Part shown: piece after piece, positions 49,783 to 58,096 of the stretch
How the letters are laid out: each line of letters begins with the position of its first letter
Numbering within the stretch: the stretch's first letter is position 1
NCBI GenBank assembly: GCA_035527835.1
Contig: DATKZS010000196.1
Coordinates: forward strand, 1 to 64,000
Reading direction: 5' to 3'
Source of the DNA: DATKZS01 sp035527835 [NCBI: bacterium]
GTDB lineage: Bacteria; RBG-13-61-14
DNA length: 64,000 bases
Program-made: the position numbers and the translations under genes
Notes under the pieces: model-generated
What the model was told of the DNA's origin: nothing
The model's database searches: none
What the model saw: the letters and a program-made list of their open reading frames with translations, nothing else

Positions 49783-50602
49783 CGTTGATCGGGAACACCC
49801 GTGTTTCATGGGTTTTGGAAAGCTCTTCCCAGAGCTTGCGCATTGCGTCCTCACTGCGGAGGTCCGTGCCCTCCCGCCTCAGATATTCGGCGGCCATCAC
49901 CTCGCGCTCTGCCTGTTCCATTGCGGGCTTGAGCGCCGGCGTGGCGTCGTAGCGCTTTTTAACGGCCTCTTCGGAAAGCATCAGCGTGAGCACATAGTGC
50001 TGCACGAGCTGGTTCTTGGTCTTGGCGTCCTTGATCCCGTCGTCGCCCAGGCGCGGGCCCAGGTGGTTCATGACCTCGTCCCAGGTCACGCTCCTGCCGT
50101 CCACCACCGCCACTACCGGACTGGTGTCGCCGGTCTGTACGGCAGGCGCCGCGCTTCCGTCGCCGGTGAGCTGGCGGAGCAGCGCCTGGGCCTGTTTCCT
50201 GTCGCCGAGCTTTTCCATGCAGGCCACAGTCCCCTTACCGGCGTCGTTCGACCAAGGCGCGTCGGGCCGGAGCGCGGTGGCCATGGTGTAATAGGCGGCG
50301 GCATGGGAGCAATCGCCCAGCTTCTCGTCGGCCATCTTTCCCATCTTGAAGAGGAGGTCGGCCTCGTCGCTCCTTGATTGAAAGACTACTTGCCGATAGC
50401 GGTCCAGTTCATCGAGCGCCGGTCCATATAGGCCCCTTGCTTCCAGCGCCGATGCCAGGTCGCGAAGACGATCACTGTCAGTATAACTATGGATGTCAGT
50501 TCTAATTCCGAAATAATATGTGGCAAATATTCCGAACGTGAAAACCAAAATAAAAGGATAGAACAAATAAAAGAGCATGAATTTGACGTCTCTCTTCATC
50601 AC
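49760..50602 (-). CDS. TPR / SurA-N-like membrane protein, uncommon in Bat operons
   Basis: A 280-residue protein. One N-terminal membrane helix (about 8-30) leads into TPR-like helices (RDLASALEARGLYGPALDELDRY and DCSHAAAYYTMATALRPD). After a linker comes VVAVVDGRSVTWDEVMNHLGPRL and a helical stretch resembling the N-terminal chaperone domain of SurA/PpiC proteins. No PPIase domain follows. It could be a periplasmic chaperone for operon products, which is inference. Its sequence upstream of the membrane helix is notably AT-rich. It overlaps the DUF58 gene stop by four bases. I know of no standard Bat operon gene with this composition. Confidence 0.72.
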   Translation of the reverse strand: MMKRDVKFMLFYLFYPFILVFTFGIFATYYFGIRTDIHSYTDSDRLRDLASALEARGLYGPALDELDRYRQVVFQSRSDEADLLFKMGKMADEKLGDCSHAAAYYTMATALRPDAPWSNDAGKGTVACMEKLGDRKQAQALLRQLTGDGSAAPAVQTGDTSPVVAVVDGRSVTWDEVMNHLGPRLGDDGIKDAKTKNQLVQHYVLTLMLSEEAVKKRYDATPALKPAMEQAEREVMAAEYLRREGTDLRSEDAMRKLWEELSKTHETRVFPINDADTPSK

Positions 50603-51531
50603 CTCGCCCTCCTCGCCCTGGCCTTGAAGAATTTGATCAGGGAGCGGTCGTAGGGCTCACCGGCCGAGACCGGGATGTTGTCGAGGTCCCTGGAGAGGAA
50701 GACGTGGTCGCGCCTGGCGTCGGCCTCGCGGGTGATGGCGGCGAAGAGCTCGCGGGTATGCTGGTCATAGGTGTCCACCACGATGCGCTCTCCGGTCTCG
50801 GCGTCTTCGAGCTCGATGAGTCCGACTGGTTCGAGCTGTTTTTCGCGGGGGTCGGACAGGGGCACGGCGATGAGGTCGTGGCGCTTGCCGGCGATGCTGA
50901 TGGCCTTGTCGTATCCGGTGGCCATGAAGTCGGAGATGAGGAAGACGACGGCCTTTCTTTTGTGGACTCGGGAGAGGTATTCGAGGGCGGCGGCGATGTC
51001 GGTGTGCTTCCCTTGGGGCTTGAAGAAGAGGACCTCGCGGATGATGCGGAGCACGTGGGTGCGTCCCTTCTTGGGCGGGATCGAGCGCTCGACCTGGTCG
51101 GTGAAGATGATGAGCCCGACGCGGTCGTTGTTGCGGACGGCGGAAAAGGCGAGCAGGGCGCAGAGCTCGGCGGCGAGCTCGGCCTTCTGCTTGTCGCGGG
51201 TCCCGAAGTAGAGCGACGAGCTGGCGTCCACCATCAGGATCACGGTGAGCTCGCGCTCCTCGTGGAAGACCTTGACGTAGGGGTGGCCGGCGCGGGCGGT
51301 GACGTTCCAGTCAATGATGCGCACGTCGTCGCCGGGCGTGTACTCCCGGACCTCGGAAAACTCCATGCCGCGGCCCTTGAACACGCTGTGGTACTGGCCC
51401 GCCATGACCTCGTTGACCACGCGCCGCGTGGTGATCTCGATGCGCCGGACCTTTTTCAGGAGCTCGCGCACCGACTCGGCGCCGTTCTTATCAGCGGCGG
51501 CGCGAGGCGGGTTATGGGTTGAAGTGGTCAT
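50599..51531 (-). CDS. DUF58 protein of the MoxR/Bat operon
   Basis: A 310-residue cytosolic DUF58 protein, the usual companion of MoxR AAA+ ATPases. The family core GRGMEFSEVREYTPGDDVRI followed by IDWNVTARAGHPYVKVF is conserved. It is followed by a degenerate VWA-like fold (LTVILMVDASSSLYFG with DASSS, then DRVGLIIFTDQVERS). It presumably links the MoxR ATPase to its VWA substrates or targets. It starts after a 96-base gap downstream of moxR that holds a CGCAAAG-word hairpin, and it overlaps the next gene by four bases. Confidence 0.94.
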   Translation of the reverse strand: MTTSTHNPPRAAADKNGAESVRELLKKVRRIEITTRRVVNEVMAGQYHSVFKGRGMEFSEVREYTPGDDVRIIDWNVTARAGHPYVKVFHEERELTVILMVDASSSLYFGTRDKQKAELAAELCALLAFSAVRNNDRVGLIIFTDQVERSIPPKKGRTHVLRIIREVLFFKPQGKHTDIAAALEYLSRVHKRKAVVFLISDFMATGYDKAISIAGKRHDLIAVPLSDPREKQLEPVGLIELEDAETGERIVVDTYDQHTRELFAAITREADARRDHVFLSRDLDNIPVSAGEPYDRSLIKFFKARARRAR

Positions 51532-51547
51532 ATCAAGCTCATTGTTT

Positions 51548-51622
51548 CACGCCAAGGCGCAAAGGCGCGAAGGGAAAATAATTTGAATAAAACTTTGCGT
51601 TCTTTGCGCCTTTGCGTGAAAA
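51548..51622. repeat. Inverted CGCAAAG triple-word repeat inside the Bat operon
   Basis: CGCCAAG-G-CGCAAAG-G-CGCGAAG in the left arm (51550-51572) and CTTTGCG-TT-CTTTGCG-C-CTTTGCG in the right arm (51593-51617). It sits between moxR and the DUF58 gene, so the polycistronic mRNA would contain the hairpin. Confidence 0.78.
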
Positions 51623-51627
51623 ATTCT

Positions 51628-52617
51628 TCACGGAATCTCCACGTGGTCGAAGATCTCGCGCACGATGGTCTCGCTGGTCACTTCCTCGGCCTCGGCCTCG
51701 TAGGTCACGATGACGCGGTGGCGGAGCACGTCGGGTCCGATGGCCTTCACGTCCTCCGGGGTCACGTAGCCCCGGTGGCGGATGAAGGCGTGGGCCTTGG
51801 CGGCCAGGTTCAAGTAGATGCTGGCGCGCGGGCTGGCCCCGTAGGCGATGAGCCCCTGCAGGTCCTTCATGCCGTAGCTTGACGGCTCGCGGGTCGCGAA
51901 CACCACGTCCACGATGTACTGCTTGATCTTGGGGTCCATGTAGATCATGCGCACGGCGTCGCGGGCCGCGGCGACGTCGGCCGGGCCGATGACCGCCTCC
52001 GGCTGCGGCGTTTCCTGGCCGGTCATGCGCTCCATGATGTCGAGCTCCTCCGCCTTGTCCGGGTAGCCCACCACCACCTTGAGCATGAAGCGGTCCACCT
52101 GCGCCTCCGGCAGCGGGTACGTGCCCTCCTGCTCGATCGGGTTCTGGGTGGCCATCACCAGAAACGGCGGCGTCAGCGGATACGTGGTGTCGCCGATGGT
52201 CACCTGCCGCTCCTGCATGGCTTCGAGCAGCGCGCTCTGCACCTTGGCCGGCGCGCGGTTCACTTCGTCGGCCAGGATCAGGTTGGCGAACACCGGGCCT
52301 TTTTTCGGGGTGAAGGTGGAGGTGCGCGGGTCGTAAATCTGGGTCCCGATGATGTCGGCGGGCAAGAGGTCCGGGGTGAACTGGATGCGCTGGAACTTGG
52401 TGCGGACGATCCGGGCCAGCGTGCGGATGGTCATGGTCTTGGCCAGGCCGGGCACGCCCTCCAACAGCACGTGCCCGTCGGCCAGGAGCGCGATCAGGAG
52501 CCGCTCCAGCATGTTGCGCTGGCCCACGATCACCTTGCCCGCCTCCTTGAGCACCGCGTCCACGAACTTGCTCTGCTCGGAAACCTTGGCGTGAATCGCC
52601 TGCATGTCGAGTTCCAT
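51628..52617 (-). CDS. moxR: MoxR-family AAA+ ATPase
   Basis: A 329-residue MoxR-type AAA+ ATPase, the motor of MoxR/VWA chaperone systems. Walker A is GVPGLAKT, Walker B is LILADEVNR, sensor-1-like ATQNPIEQEGTYPLPEAQ follows, and the lid domain carries SPRASIYLNLAAKAHAFI and VKAIGPDVLRHRV. All signature positions are present, so it should hydrolyse ATP. It heads the block with DUF58, BatA and BatB downstream, and is thought to fold, activate or insert metals into their VWA proteins. A heptamer array (AGTATTT words) precedes it. Confidence 0.96.
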   Translation of the reverse strand: MELDMQAIHAKVSEQSKFVDAVLKEAGKVIVGQRNMLERLLIALLADGHVLLEGVPGLAKTMTIRTLARIVRTKFQRIQFTPDLLPADIIGTQIYDPRTSTFTPKKGPVFANLILADEVNRAPAKVQSALLEAMQERQVTIGDTTYPLTPPFLVMATQNPIEQEGTYPLPEAQVDRFMLKVVVGYPDKAEELDIMERMTGQETPQPEAVIGPADVAAARDAVRMIYMDPKIKQYIVDVVFATREPSSYGMKDLQGLIAYGASPRASIYLNLAAKAHAFIRHRGYVTPEDVKAIGPDVLRHRVIVTYEAEAEEVTSETIVREIFDHVEIP

Positions 52618-52639
52618 TGGCCCGCCCCCTTTGAGAAAG

Positions 52640-52670
52640 AGTATTTAGTATCTAGCATTTAGTATTTAGC
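52640..52670. repeat. AGTATTT heptamers
   Basis: AGTATTT-AGTATCT-AGCATTT-AGTATTT in phase, upstream of moxR. Same word as 43002-43033, placed at the other end of the Bat operon. Confidence 0.82.
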
Positions 52671-52708
52671 GCATTAACGTTCAAGAATGACCGCATCGGT
52701 GTTCATCC

Positions 52709-53776
52709 TTATGATCCGTGTTCATCTGTGTTTGATTCCCCCACGCCTGTGCCCATGCTCTCGCCCTCCGCGACGAGTCCCTTGAGCGTCTCCATGGCCT
52801 GGTCCAGCTCGGCGCCGCGCGGCTCACGTCCCGCGAACTTGACCTCGTCGGCCAGCTTCTCCAGCGCGATGATTTTCGAGCGCCACTCCCCGCCGAGCTT
52901 GCCGGCCACCGCCGCCGCCAAAGCATCACGGCTCTGCGAGCGCGCCTTGATCTCAAGCACGTCCTCGCAATAGTGCTTCATCTCGGCCGTGAGCGCCTTC
53001 AAGAACGCGCCCACGTCTCCGGCCATGCGCAGCCGGTCGGCCTCCTTGAGCCGCTCGCGCGCGATCTCGTGGCGCGTGCGCTCCGGCTCCACCGATTTCT
53101 CTTCGATCCTCCGCGCCTTGATCCAGAGCCAGCCCAGGCCCGCAACGCAGGCCAGGGCCGCGAGGCCGAGCCCGATCTTGACCGCCGGATTGGCCGTGAG
53201 CTTGGCCGCGGTGAGCCGCTCCGGGGTCACGGTCACGGGTATTACTTGGGTCTTGAGCTCGGCCTGGTCCCGGGAGCCGATGTAAAAATACTTGATGGCC
53301 ACCGGCTTGATCTCTGAGGCCCCGGCCTTGTCGGCGTGGAACTCATAGGTGTACTCGCGCGAGACCTTGACTTTATCGCCCGAGAGCGTGGTCTCGGAAT
53401 GGAAGCTGTTGGCGAAGAGGGTGAGGCCGTCGGCGGACGGCGGCTCGGGGAACTCGAAGTCCAGCGGCAGGGCCGGCTGCGAGGCCGGCTCCTCCCAGGT
53501 GAGCGTCACGATCAGGTCCACCGTCTGGTCCTGGGCCACGCTGGGCTGGTCCACCCTGGCGGAGATGGTGACCGATGGGAGCGGCCGGTACGGTGCGGCG
53601 GGGGCCGCGGTGTCTCCGGCCGCCGGGGCCGTTGCCGGGCCGGGCGCGGCCGGAGGCGCGGGCCGGTTCTGCTGGAGCGGCGGGGGCGGCAGCTCGGGAA
53701 AATCCGCGGCCGGCGCGAGAGAGGCCGCGAGCAGCGCGCACGCCGCGGTCAGAACCTTGAGCCTTAGGCCTGCCAT
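52709..53776 (-). CDS. BatD-like protein, first gene of the Bat operon
   Basis: A 355-residue protein with a signal peptide, a Pro/Ala-rich linker, one Ig-like domain (ISARVDQPSVAQDQTVDLIVTL), a second beta domain (LTLFANSFHSETTLSG with the Y-E-F-H-A-D-K-A-G strand), a membrane helix (about 200-220) and a helical cytosolic tail (ARERLKEADRLRMAGDVGAFLKALTAEMKHYCEDVL). It matches the BatD plan in short form and shares the C-terminal tail type with 48658-49782. The last residues run into a repeat (ACGGATCATAAGGATGAACA), so the true stop may have shifted. It probably works with the MoxR system downstream. Confidence 0.8.
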   Translation of the reverse strand: MAGLRLKVLTAACALLAASLAPAADFPELPPPPLQQNRPAPPAAPGPATAPAAGDTAAPAAPYRPLPSVTISARVDQPSVAQDQTVDLIVTLTWEEPASQPALPLDFEFPEPPSADGLTLFANSFHSETTLSGDKVKVSREYTYEFHADKAGASEIKPVAIKYFYIGSRDQAELKTQVIPVTVTPERLTAAKLTANPAVKIGLGLAALACVAGLGWLWIKARRIEEKSVEPERTRHEIARERLKEADRLRMAGDVGAFLKALTAEMKHYCEDVLEIKARSQSRDALAAAVAGKLGGEWRSKIIALEKLADEVKFAGREPRGAELDQAMETLKGLVAEGESMGTGVGESNTDEHGS

Positions 53777-53919
53777 GTTTCAACCACCGATGGGAATTTT
53801 ATCAGGGCGTTCATGGTTTCCTTATTACATCTTGGCCCGCTTACCAGCCCTCCCTGAACGAAGAGATGGCGCGGGCCATCACCGGCCTTTTAAGGCTGGT
53901 AAAAATTTCTATTAGAACC

Positions 53920-54062
53920 GGTTTCATAACCAGGACAACCACCTAAGATGAAAAGATTATTAACAAGGATATTCAGGATTACCAGGATGGCTTCTGGTTT
54001 TTTTGATCCTGAACATCCTGAATATCCTTGTTTAAAAATTCTTGGGGAGGTTATGAAACCGC
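53920..54062. repeat. 9-mer AGGAT word repeat with outer GGTTTCATAACC arms
   Basis: GGTTTCATAACC (53921-53932) pairs with GGTTATGAAACC (54049-54060). Inside, AACAAGGAT-ATTCAGGAT-TACCAGGAT pairs with ATCCTGAAC-ATCCTGAAT-ATCCTTGTT. This is the most complete member of the family. The remainder of 53777-54300 shows no gene. Confidence 0.82.
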
Positions 54063-54300
54063 CTCTAAGATACTAAAGTCGGGCGGGCGGACTGTCAAGG
54101 CTCATGATGCCCGATTCCGGCCCCAAGGCGTAAGCCTCGCTTGCTAATTCCGGGGTTATGACAACCGGGCCGGGCCTTTGGTTTCATGAGGATGAAGGTA
54201 AAATTATTGACCGGAGCGGGGAGCGTTGGTAGTATGTGGTGGATTTTTCGGAGCCGGCCAGGAGGGCCGTGATGACGGAACCGGGGATGGAGAAAAATAA

Positions 54301-55419
54301 GTGAGCGGCGCGGACAAGAATTCGGAGCAGGCCGGGGGGAAGGGCTCGCCCCGTCCCGGGGGCCGCTACCGGGAGGCGTTGTTGCCGGTGGCGATCCTGA
54401 TCGGGATGGCGGCGGTTTTGACGGCGGGTTGGGACCGGTTCGTGCCGGCGGACGAGCGGATCCTGGGGATCTTTTTCAAGCCGGAGAACCTGGGCAACAT
54501 CCTCAGGCAGAACGCGCATTACGGCATCCTGGCGGTGGGCATGACGTTCGTGATCATCTCGGCGGGGATTGACCTGTCGGTGGGCTCGCTCTTGGCTTTC
54601 AGCTCGGTGGTGATGGCCTCGATGATAGACCGGCATCCGGGCGGCGGCGCGGGTCTCGCGCTGCTGGCTCTCGGCGCCGGGATCATGGCGGGCACGGGGC
54701 TCGGGCTCGCCAACGGTTTTTTCATCACTTACAGCAAGGCGCTTCCGGGGTTTTTGTGGCGGCGGGCGGCGGCCAGGGTGAAGAAAGCGCGGGCGCCGCG
54801 GCTGGCGATGGTTCAGATCCAGCCGTTCATCGTGACGCTGGCGATGATGAGCATCGCGCGGGGGTTCGCGTTTTTATGGACGGGCGGGCGGGGCATAGAC
54901 ATTTACGGGGACCAGCCGGCGGCGTTCGCGGCGCTGGGCCAGGACCTTGACCTGTGGGTGGTGAAGGTCCCGTGGCCGGGCGTGATCTTTTTGCTGGTCG
55001 TGTTCGCGTCGCACGTGGTGCTCTCGCGCACCCGCTTCGGGCGGTTCACCTACGCCATCGGGTCGAACGAGCCGGCGGCGGCGCTCTCGGGCATCCCGGT
55101 GGCGCGGGTCAAGGTCATGGTTTACGCCATCTCCGGCGCGCTGTGCGGTCTCGCCGCCGCCATTTACACCTCGGTGCAGAACGCGGGCCGGCCCGACGAC
55201 GGCATCGGCTTCGAGCTCGACGCCATCGCCGCCGCCGTGATCGGCGGGACCTCCCTGGCCGGGGGCAGGGGCAGCGTGGGCGGGACCCTGATCGGAGCGC
55301 TCATCATCGGCGTGCTCAACAACGTGCTCGGGCTGCGCGGCATTGACCCCAACCTGCAGCGCGTGTTGAAGGGCGCCATCATCATCGCCGCCGTGCTCCT
55401 GCAAAAGGACCGGGACTGA
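54301..55419 (+). CDS. Sugar-type ABC transporter permease (RbsC family)
   Basis: A 372-residue inner-membrane permease of the ribose/galactose type. Family motifs are present: GILAVGMTFVIISAGIDLSVGS and the late GTSLAGGRGSVGGTLIGALIIGVLNN. Between the third and fourth conserved blocks there is a basic insert (GFLWRRAAARVKKARAPRLAM, about 148-168) where RbsC proteins normally have a short loop before PFIVTLAMMSIARG. The start is GTG at 54301. A small unknown membrane gene and a sugar-binding protein follow, but no ATPase gene lies in the window. The transporter cannot work without one. Confidence 0.9.
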   Translation: MSGADKNSEQAGGKGSPRPGGRYREALLPVAILIGMAAVLTAGWDRFVPADERILGIFFKPENLGNILRQNAHYGILAVGMTFVIISAGIDLSVGSLLAFSSVVMASMIDRHPGGGAGLALLALGAGIMAGTGLGLANGFFITYSKALPGFLWRRAAARVKKARAPRLAMVQIQPFIVTLAMMSIARGFAFLWTGGRGIDIYGDQPAAFAALGQDLDLWVVKVPWPGVIFLLVVFASHVVLSRTRFGRFTYAIGSNEPAAALSGIPVARVKVMVYAISGALCGLAAAIYTSVQNAGRPDDGIGFELDAIAAAVIGGTSLAGGRGSVGGTLIGALIIGVLNNVLGLRGIDPNLQRVLKGAIIIAAVLLQKDRD

Positions 55420-55421
55420 AG

Positions 55422-56150
55422 ATGTGGACCGGCAAGCTCCTCGGCCGCAGCGCCGGGTTCACGATCAAGAACGCCTGGCCCCTGCTCGCCGCCCTCGCCA
55501 TCTTCGCCCCCGTGGATTACGCGCTCAACCATTTCCACCATTTCCTGTTCGAGAACCTGAAGGTTTTTTCCGGAGAGCTTTTCTTCGCGCCGCCGCTTTC
55601 CGTGCTGCTCATCAACCTGGTGTACGCGCTGTACCAGGCCCTGCTCTACGCCCTGATCTGGTCGCGGCTCCACGCCACGCCGCTCACCTATAAAGCCTTC
55701 CGCGACTGGCTCGCGCTCTCGTTCTGGAATTTCTACCTCTACTTCCTGATCTATTATCTGATCATGGTCGTCGGCGCCGGACTGCTCATGATCCCGGTCC
55801 TGATCTTCTACCTCGTCTTCCCCTACCTCGACCTCGCCATCCTCTTCGACCAGAAGCCGCTCGGCGCGGCCATCCGCAAGAACCTCGCGCTCATCGCGCT
55901 CATGCCCGTCCCCGTCATCACCTTGAGCCTGATCCGCTTCGTGCTCGCCGGCTTCATCCCCCTGATCCTGTTCGCGGCCGGCAACAGCGATGCCTATCAG
56001 GACGCCTACACCTTTTTGCTTCCGCTCCTGTCGCTGCCGGTGGACGTGTCGGTGGTGGTCCTCTATTCCTACCTCACCCGCCACAAGATCCCCCGCTTTT
56101 ACGGGGGACTCGATTTTGACGACGCCGCGCCCCATGGCGACTGGTTCTGA
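55422..56150 (+). CDS. Six-TM membrane protein of unknown function
   Basis: A 242-residue protein with about six hydrophobic segments, beginning TIKNAWPLLAALAIFAPVDYAL and ending with a cytosolic acidic tail (FDDAAPHGDWF). I recognise no family. It starts two bases after the permease gene's stop codon and lies 190 bases before the sugar-binding gene, so it was probably acquired into, or belongs to, this transport unit. The hydrophobicity and small loops suggest a polytopic membrane protein, possibly an accessory component. That is context-based. Confidence 0.72.
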   Translation: MWTGKLLGRSAGFTIKNAWPLLAALAIFAPVDYALNHFHHFLFENLKVFSGELFFAPPLSVLLINLVYALYQALLYALIWSRLHATPLTYKAFRDWLALSFWNFYLYFLIYYLIMVVGAGLLMIPVLIFYLVFPYLDLAILFDQKPLGAAIRKNLALIALMPVPVITLSLIRFVLAGFIPLILFAAGNSDAYQDAYTFLLPLLSLPVDVSVVVLYSYLTRHKIPRFYGGLDFDDAAPHGDWF

Positions 56151-56229
56151 GCCGGCCGTCTTTTTGTTGACCTGCTCGGCGCCGGGTCATAGAATATGAC
56201 CATTGGAGGGTGAGTTCTCGCCCTCGACG

Positions 56230-56322
56230 AGAATAATTTCACACCGAGACACAGAGAACACGGAGAGAAAAACAAAACTCCATTCTTTCTCTGTGATCTC
56301 CGTGCCTCCGTGCGAAATAAAA
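56230..56322. repeat. Inverted CACGGAG/CACAGAG triple-word repeat
   Basis: Left arm CACCGAG-A-CACAGAG-AA-CACGGAG (56231-56255) and right arm with CTCTGTG-AT-CTCCGTG-C-CTCCGTG (56292-56316), between the membrane gene and the sugar-binding gene. Confidence 0.75.
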
Positions 56323-56336
56323 GGGAGGGATGGGAA

Positions 56337-57326
56337 ATGAAACATACAGCCGTTGCGACGATAGTTTTCTGCGCCGCGCTGGTGCTGGGCTGCCAGGACC
56401 GGTCGTCCGGCCCGTCGCCGGAGGGCGGCGCCAAGGCCCCGGAGGCGGCGGCGCCGGTCAGCGGCGCGAAGGCGCCGGGCCGGCCGTATATCATCGGTTT
56501 TTCGCAGTGCACGTTCGAGGACCCGTGGCGCATCAACATGAACCAGCAGATGGAAGAGGCGGCCCGGGAGCACCCGGAGATCAAGCTGGTGATCGCGAAC
56601 GGCGAGAACCGCAACGACAAGCAAATAGCGGACGTGGACAACTTCATGGTGAGGGGCGTTGACGCTCTGATCATCAGCCCCCGGGAGGCGGCTCCGCTCA
56701 CGGCGGTGGTGGCCAAGGCCCATGACCGGGGCATCCCGGTGATCGTGCTGGACCGGCGGGTGATCGGCGACAAGTACACCTGCTTCATCGGCGCCTCCAA
56801 CCTGGCCATCGGCAGGGCCGCGGGCGAGTACCTGGCCCAAAAGCTCGGCGGCTCGGGCAAGATCGTCGAGATCGAGGGCATCCTGGGCGCGACGGCGACG
56901 CAGGAGCGCCACGACGGCTTCCGCGAGGTCATGGCCAAGAACCCGGGCCTCGAGATCATTTACGACCAGCCCGGCGACTACAAGCGCTCGCCGGCCAAGC
57001 AGATCATGGACAACGCGCTGCAGGCCTTCCCCCAGATTGACGCGGTGTACGCCCACAACGACGAGATGGCCATCGGCGCGTTCCTGGCGGCCAAGGCCGT
57101 GGGCCGGGAAAAGGACATGGTGATCGTGGGCATTGACGGCCAGGGCGAGGCCGTCAAGATGATCCGCGCCGGCGACCTCTCCGCGACCTTCGTCTATCAG
57201 AACGGATCCAAAGAGGCCATCGAGACCGCGCTCAAAATCCTGAGCGGCGAACAGGCGCCAAAGGAGATCGCGCTGGAAGCCATCCGCATCACCCGGGACG
57301 AACACCCGGAGTACCAGGGGTTCTGA
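56337..57326 (+). CDS. Sugar-binding periplasmic lipoprotein (RbsB-like)
   Basis: A 329-residue substrate-binding protein of the ribose/galactose class (peripla_BP_4). The start at 56337 has GGGAGGGATGGG upstream and yields a lipoprotein signal with Cys19 in VLGC. Features include IGFSQCTFEDPWRINMNQQMEEAA, VDALIISPREA, IVLDRRVIGDKYTCFIGASN, IDAVYAHNDEMAIGAFLAAK and DMVIVGIDGQGEAVKMI, the usual hinge and ligand strands. The expected sugar is not readable. It pairs with the RbsC-like permease, so the unit is permease, unknown membrane protein, binding protein, with no ATPase. Confidence 0.92.
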   Translation: MKHTAVATIVFCAALVLGCQDRSSGPSPEGGAKAPEAAAPVSGAKAPGRPYIIGFSQCTFEDPWRINMNQQMEEAAREHPEIKLVIANGENRNDKQIADVDNFMVRGVDALIISPREAAPLTAVVAKAHDRGIPVIVLDRRVIGDKYTCFIGASNLAIGRAAGEYLAQKLGGSGKIVEIEGILGATATQERHDGFREVMAKNPGLEIIYDQPGDYKRSPAKQIMDNALQAFPQIDAVYAHNDEMAIGAFLAAKAVGREKDMVIVGIDGQGEAVKMIRAGDLSATFVYQNGSKEAIETALKILSGEQAPKEIALEAIRITRDEHPEYQGF

Positions 57327-57383
57327 GCTCACGGCTTGAAAAAACCGGGACCGCCGATACAATCTTAAGTAAAGGCTGCCGCG

Positions 57384-57704
57384 ATGGACCAAGAAACAAA
57401 GACCATTCTCTCCGAGTTCCGGCGCGGCCTGGAAGCGCTTTATGGCTCCAGGCTGAAACACCTGGTGCTGTTCGGCTCACGGGCGCGGGGGGATGCGGAC
57501 CGGGAGTCGGACATTGACGTGTTGGTGGTGCTGGGGGGATCGGTGGACGCTGGACGGGAGATTTCCCGCTGCGGGCAGTTGATGGCTGACGCGTCTCTGG
57601 CCCATACCGTGGTCATTTCATGCGTCTTCATGGAGGAGGACAGGTTTCTTCATCGCCAGGGACCGTTGCTTAGAAACGTGCGCCGAGAGGGGATCGAGAT
57701 ATGA
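57384..57704 (+). CDS. MNT-type minimal nucleotidyltransferase, antitoxin of an MNT/HEPN pair
   Basis: A 106-residue minimal nucleotidyltransferase. The catalytic motif GSRARGD is at 31-37 with the metal-binding pair DIDV (Asp43, Asp45). Such proteins act as antitoxins that AMPylate (or otherwise modify) a HEPN RNase. The partner starts at 57701, overlapping by four bases (ATGA). The length is typical. The pair resembles HepT/MntA systems, in which the MNT enzyme transfers AMP to a tyrosine of HepT. Whether this pair does so is inference. Confidence 0.92.
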   Translation: MDQETKTILSEFRRGLEALYGSRLKHLVLFGSRARGDADRESDIDVLVVLGGSVDAGREISRCGQLMADASLAHTVVISCVFMEEDRFLHRQGPLLRNVRREGIEI

Positions 57705-58096
57705 GTCCTGACGAAAAAGAGCTGCTCTATAAAGCCGGTGAGAGTCTGAAAGCGGCCCGAATGATGCTGGAGGGAGGGTTCCCCGGATTCGCGGCATCAC
57801 GGGCCTACTATACAATGTTCTACGTTGCCCAGGCGTTTCTGGAGCGTGAAGAGATGGCCTTCTCCAAGCATTCCGCGGTCATCTCCTTTTTCGGCAAGAC
57901 TTTCAGCGGCACCGGCCGGGTCCCCTCTGAATTCCATCGCTACCTTTTGGAGGCTCAAGCAGCGCGCCTTGATGGCGACTACACGGCGCCGGAAAAGGTA
58001 AGCCGGGAACAGGCCGCGCTGCATATTGAACACGCGCAGAAGTTCCTGGACCTGGGTGAGAAAATGCTCGGACCCAAGGATGAATCAAAGGGATGA
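57701..58096 (+). CDS. HEPN-domain protein, probable toxin of an MNT/HEPN pair
   Basis: A 131-residue HEPN protein. The helical bundle has the family features SRAYYTMFYVAQAFLERE and AFSKHSAVISFFGKTF. The strict RX4-6H RNase motif is not clear, as in several HEPN subgroups linked to MNT partners (DUF86-unlike, HepT-like), so its RNase activity is uncertain. It shares an ATGA overlap with the MNT gene upstream and with the SGNH hydrolase gene downstream, so all three may be co-transcribed. Confidence 0.9.
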   Translation: MSPDEKELLYKAGESLKAARMMLEGGFPGFAASRAYYTMFYVAQAFLEREEMAFSKHSAVISFFGKTFSGTGRVPSEFHRYLLEAQAARLDGDYTAPEKVSREQAALHIEHAQKFLDLGEKMLGPKDESKG

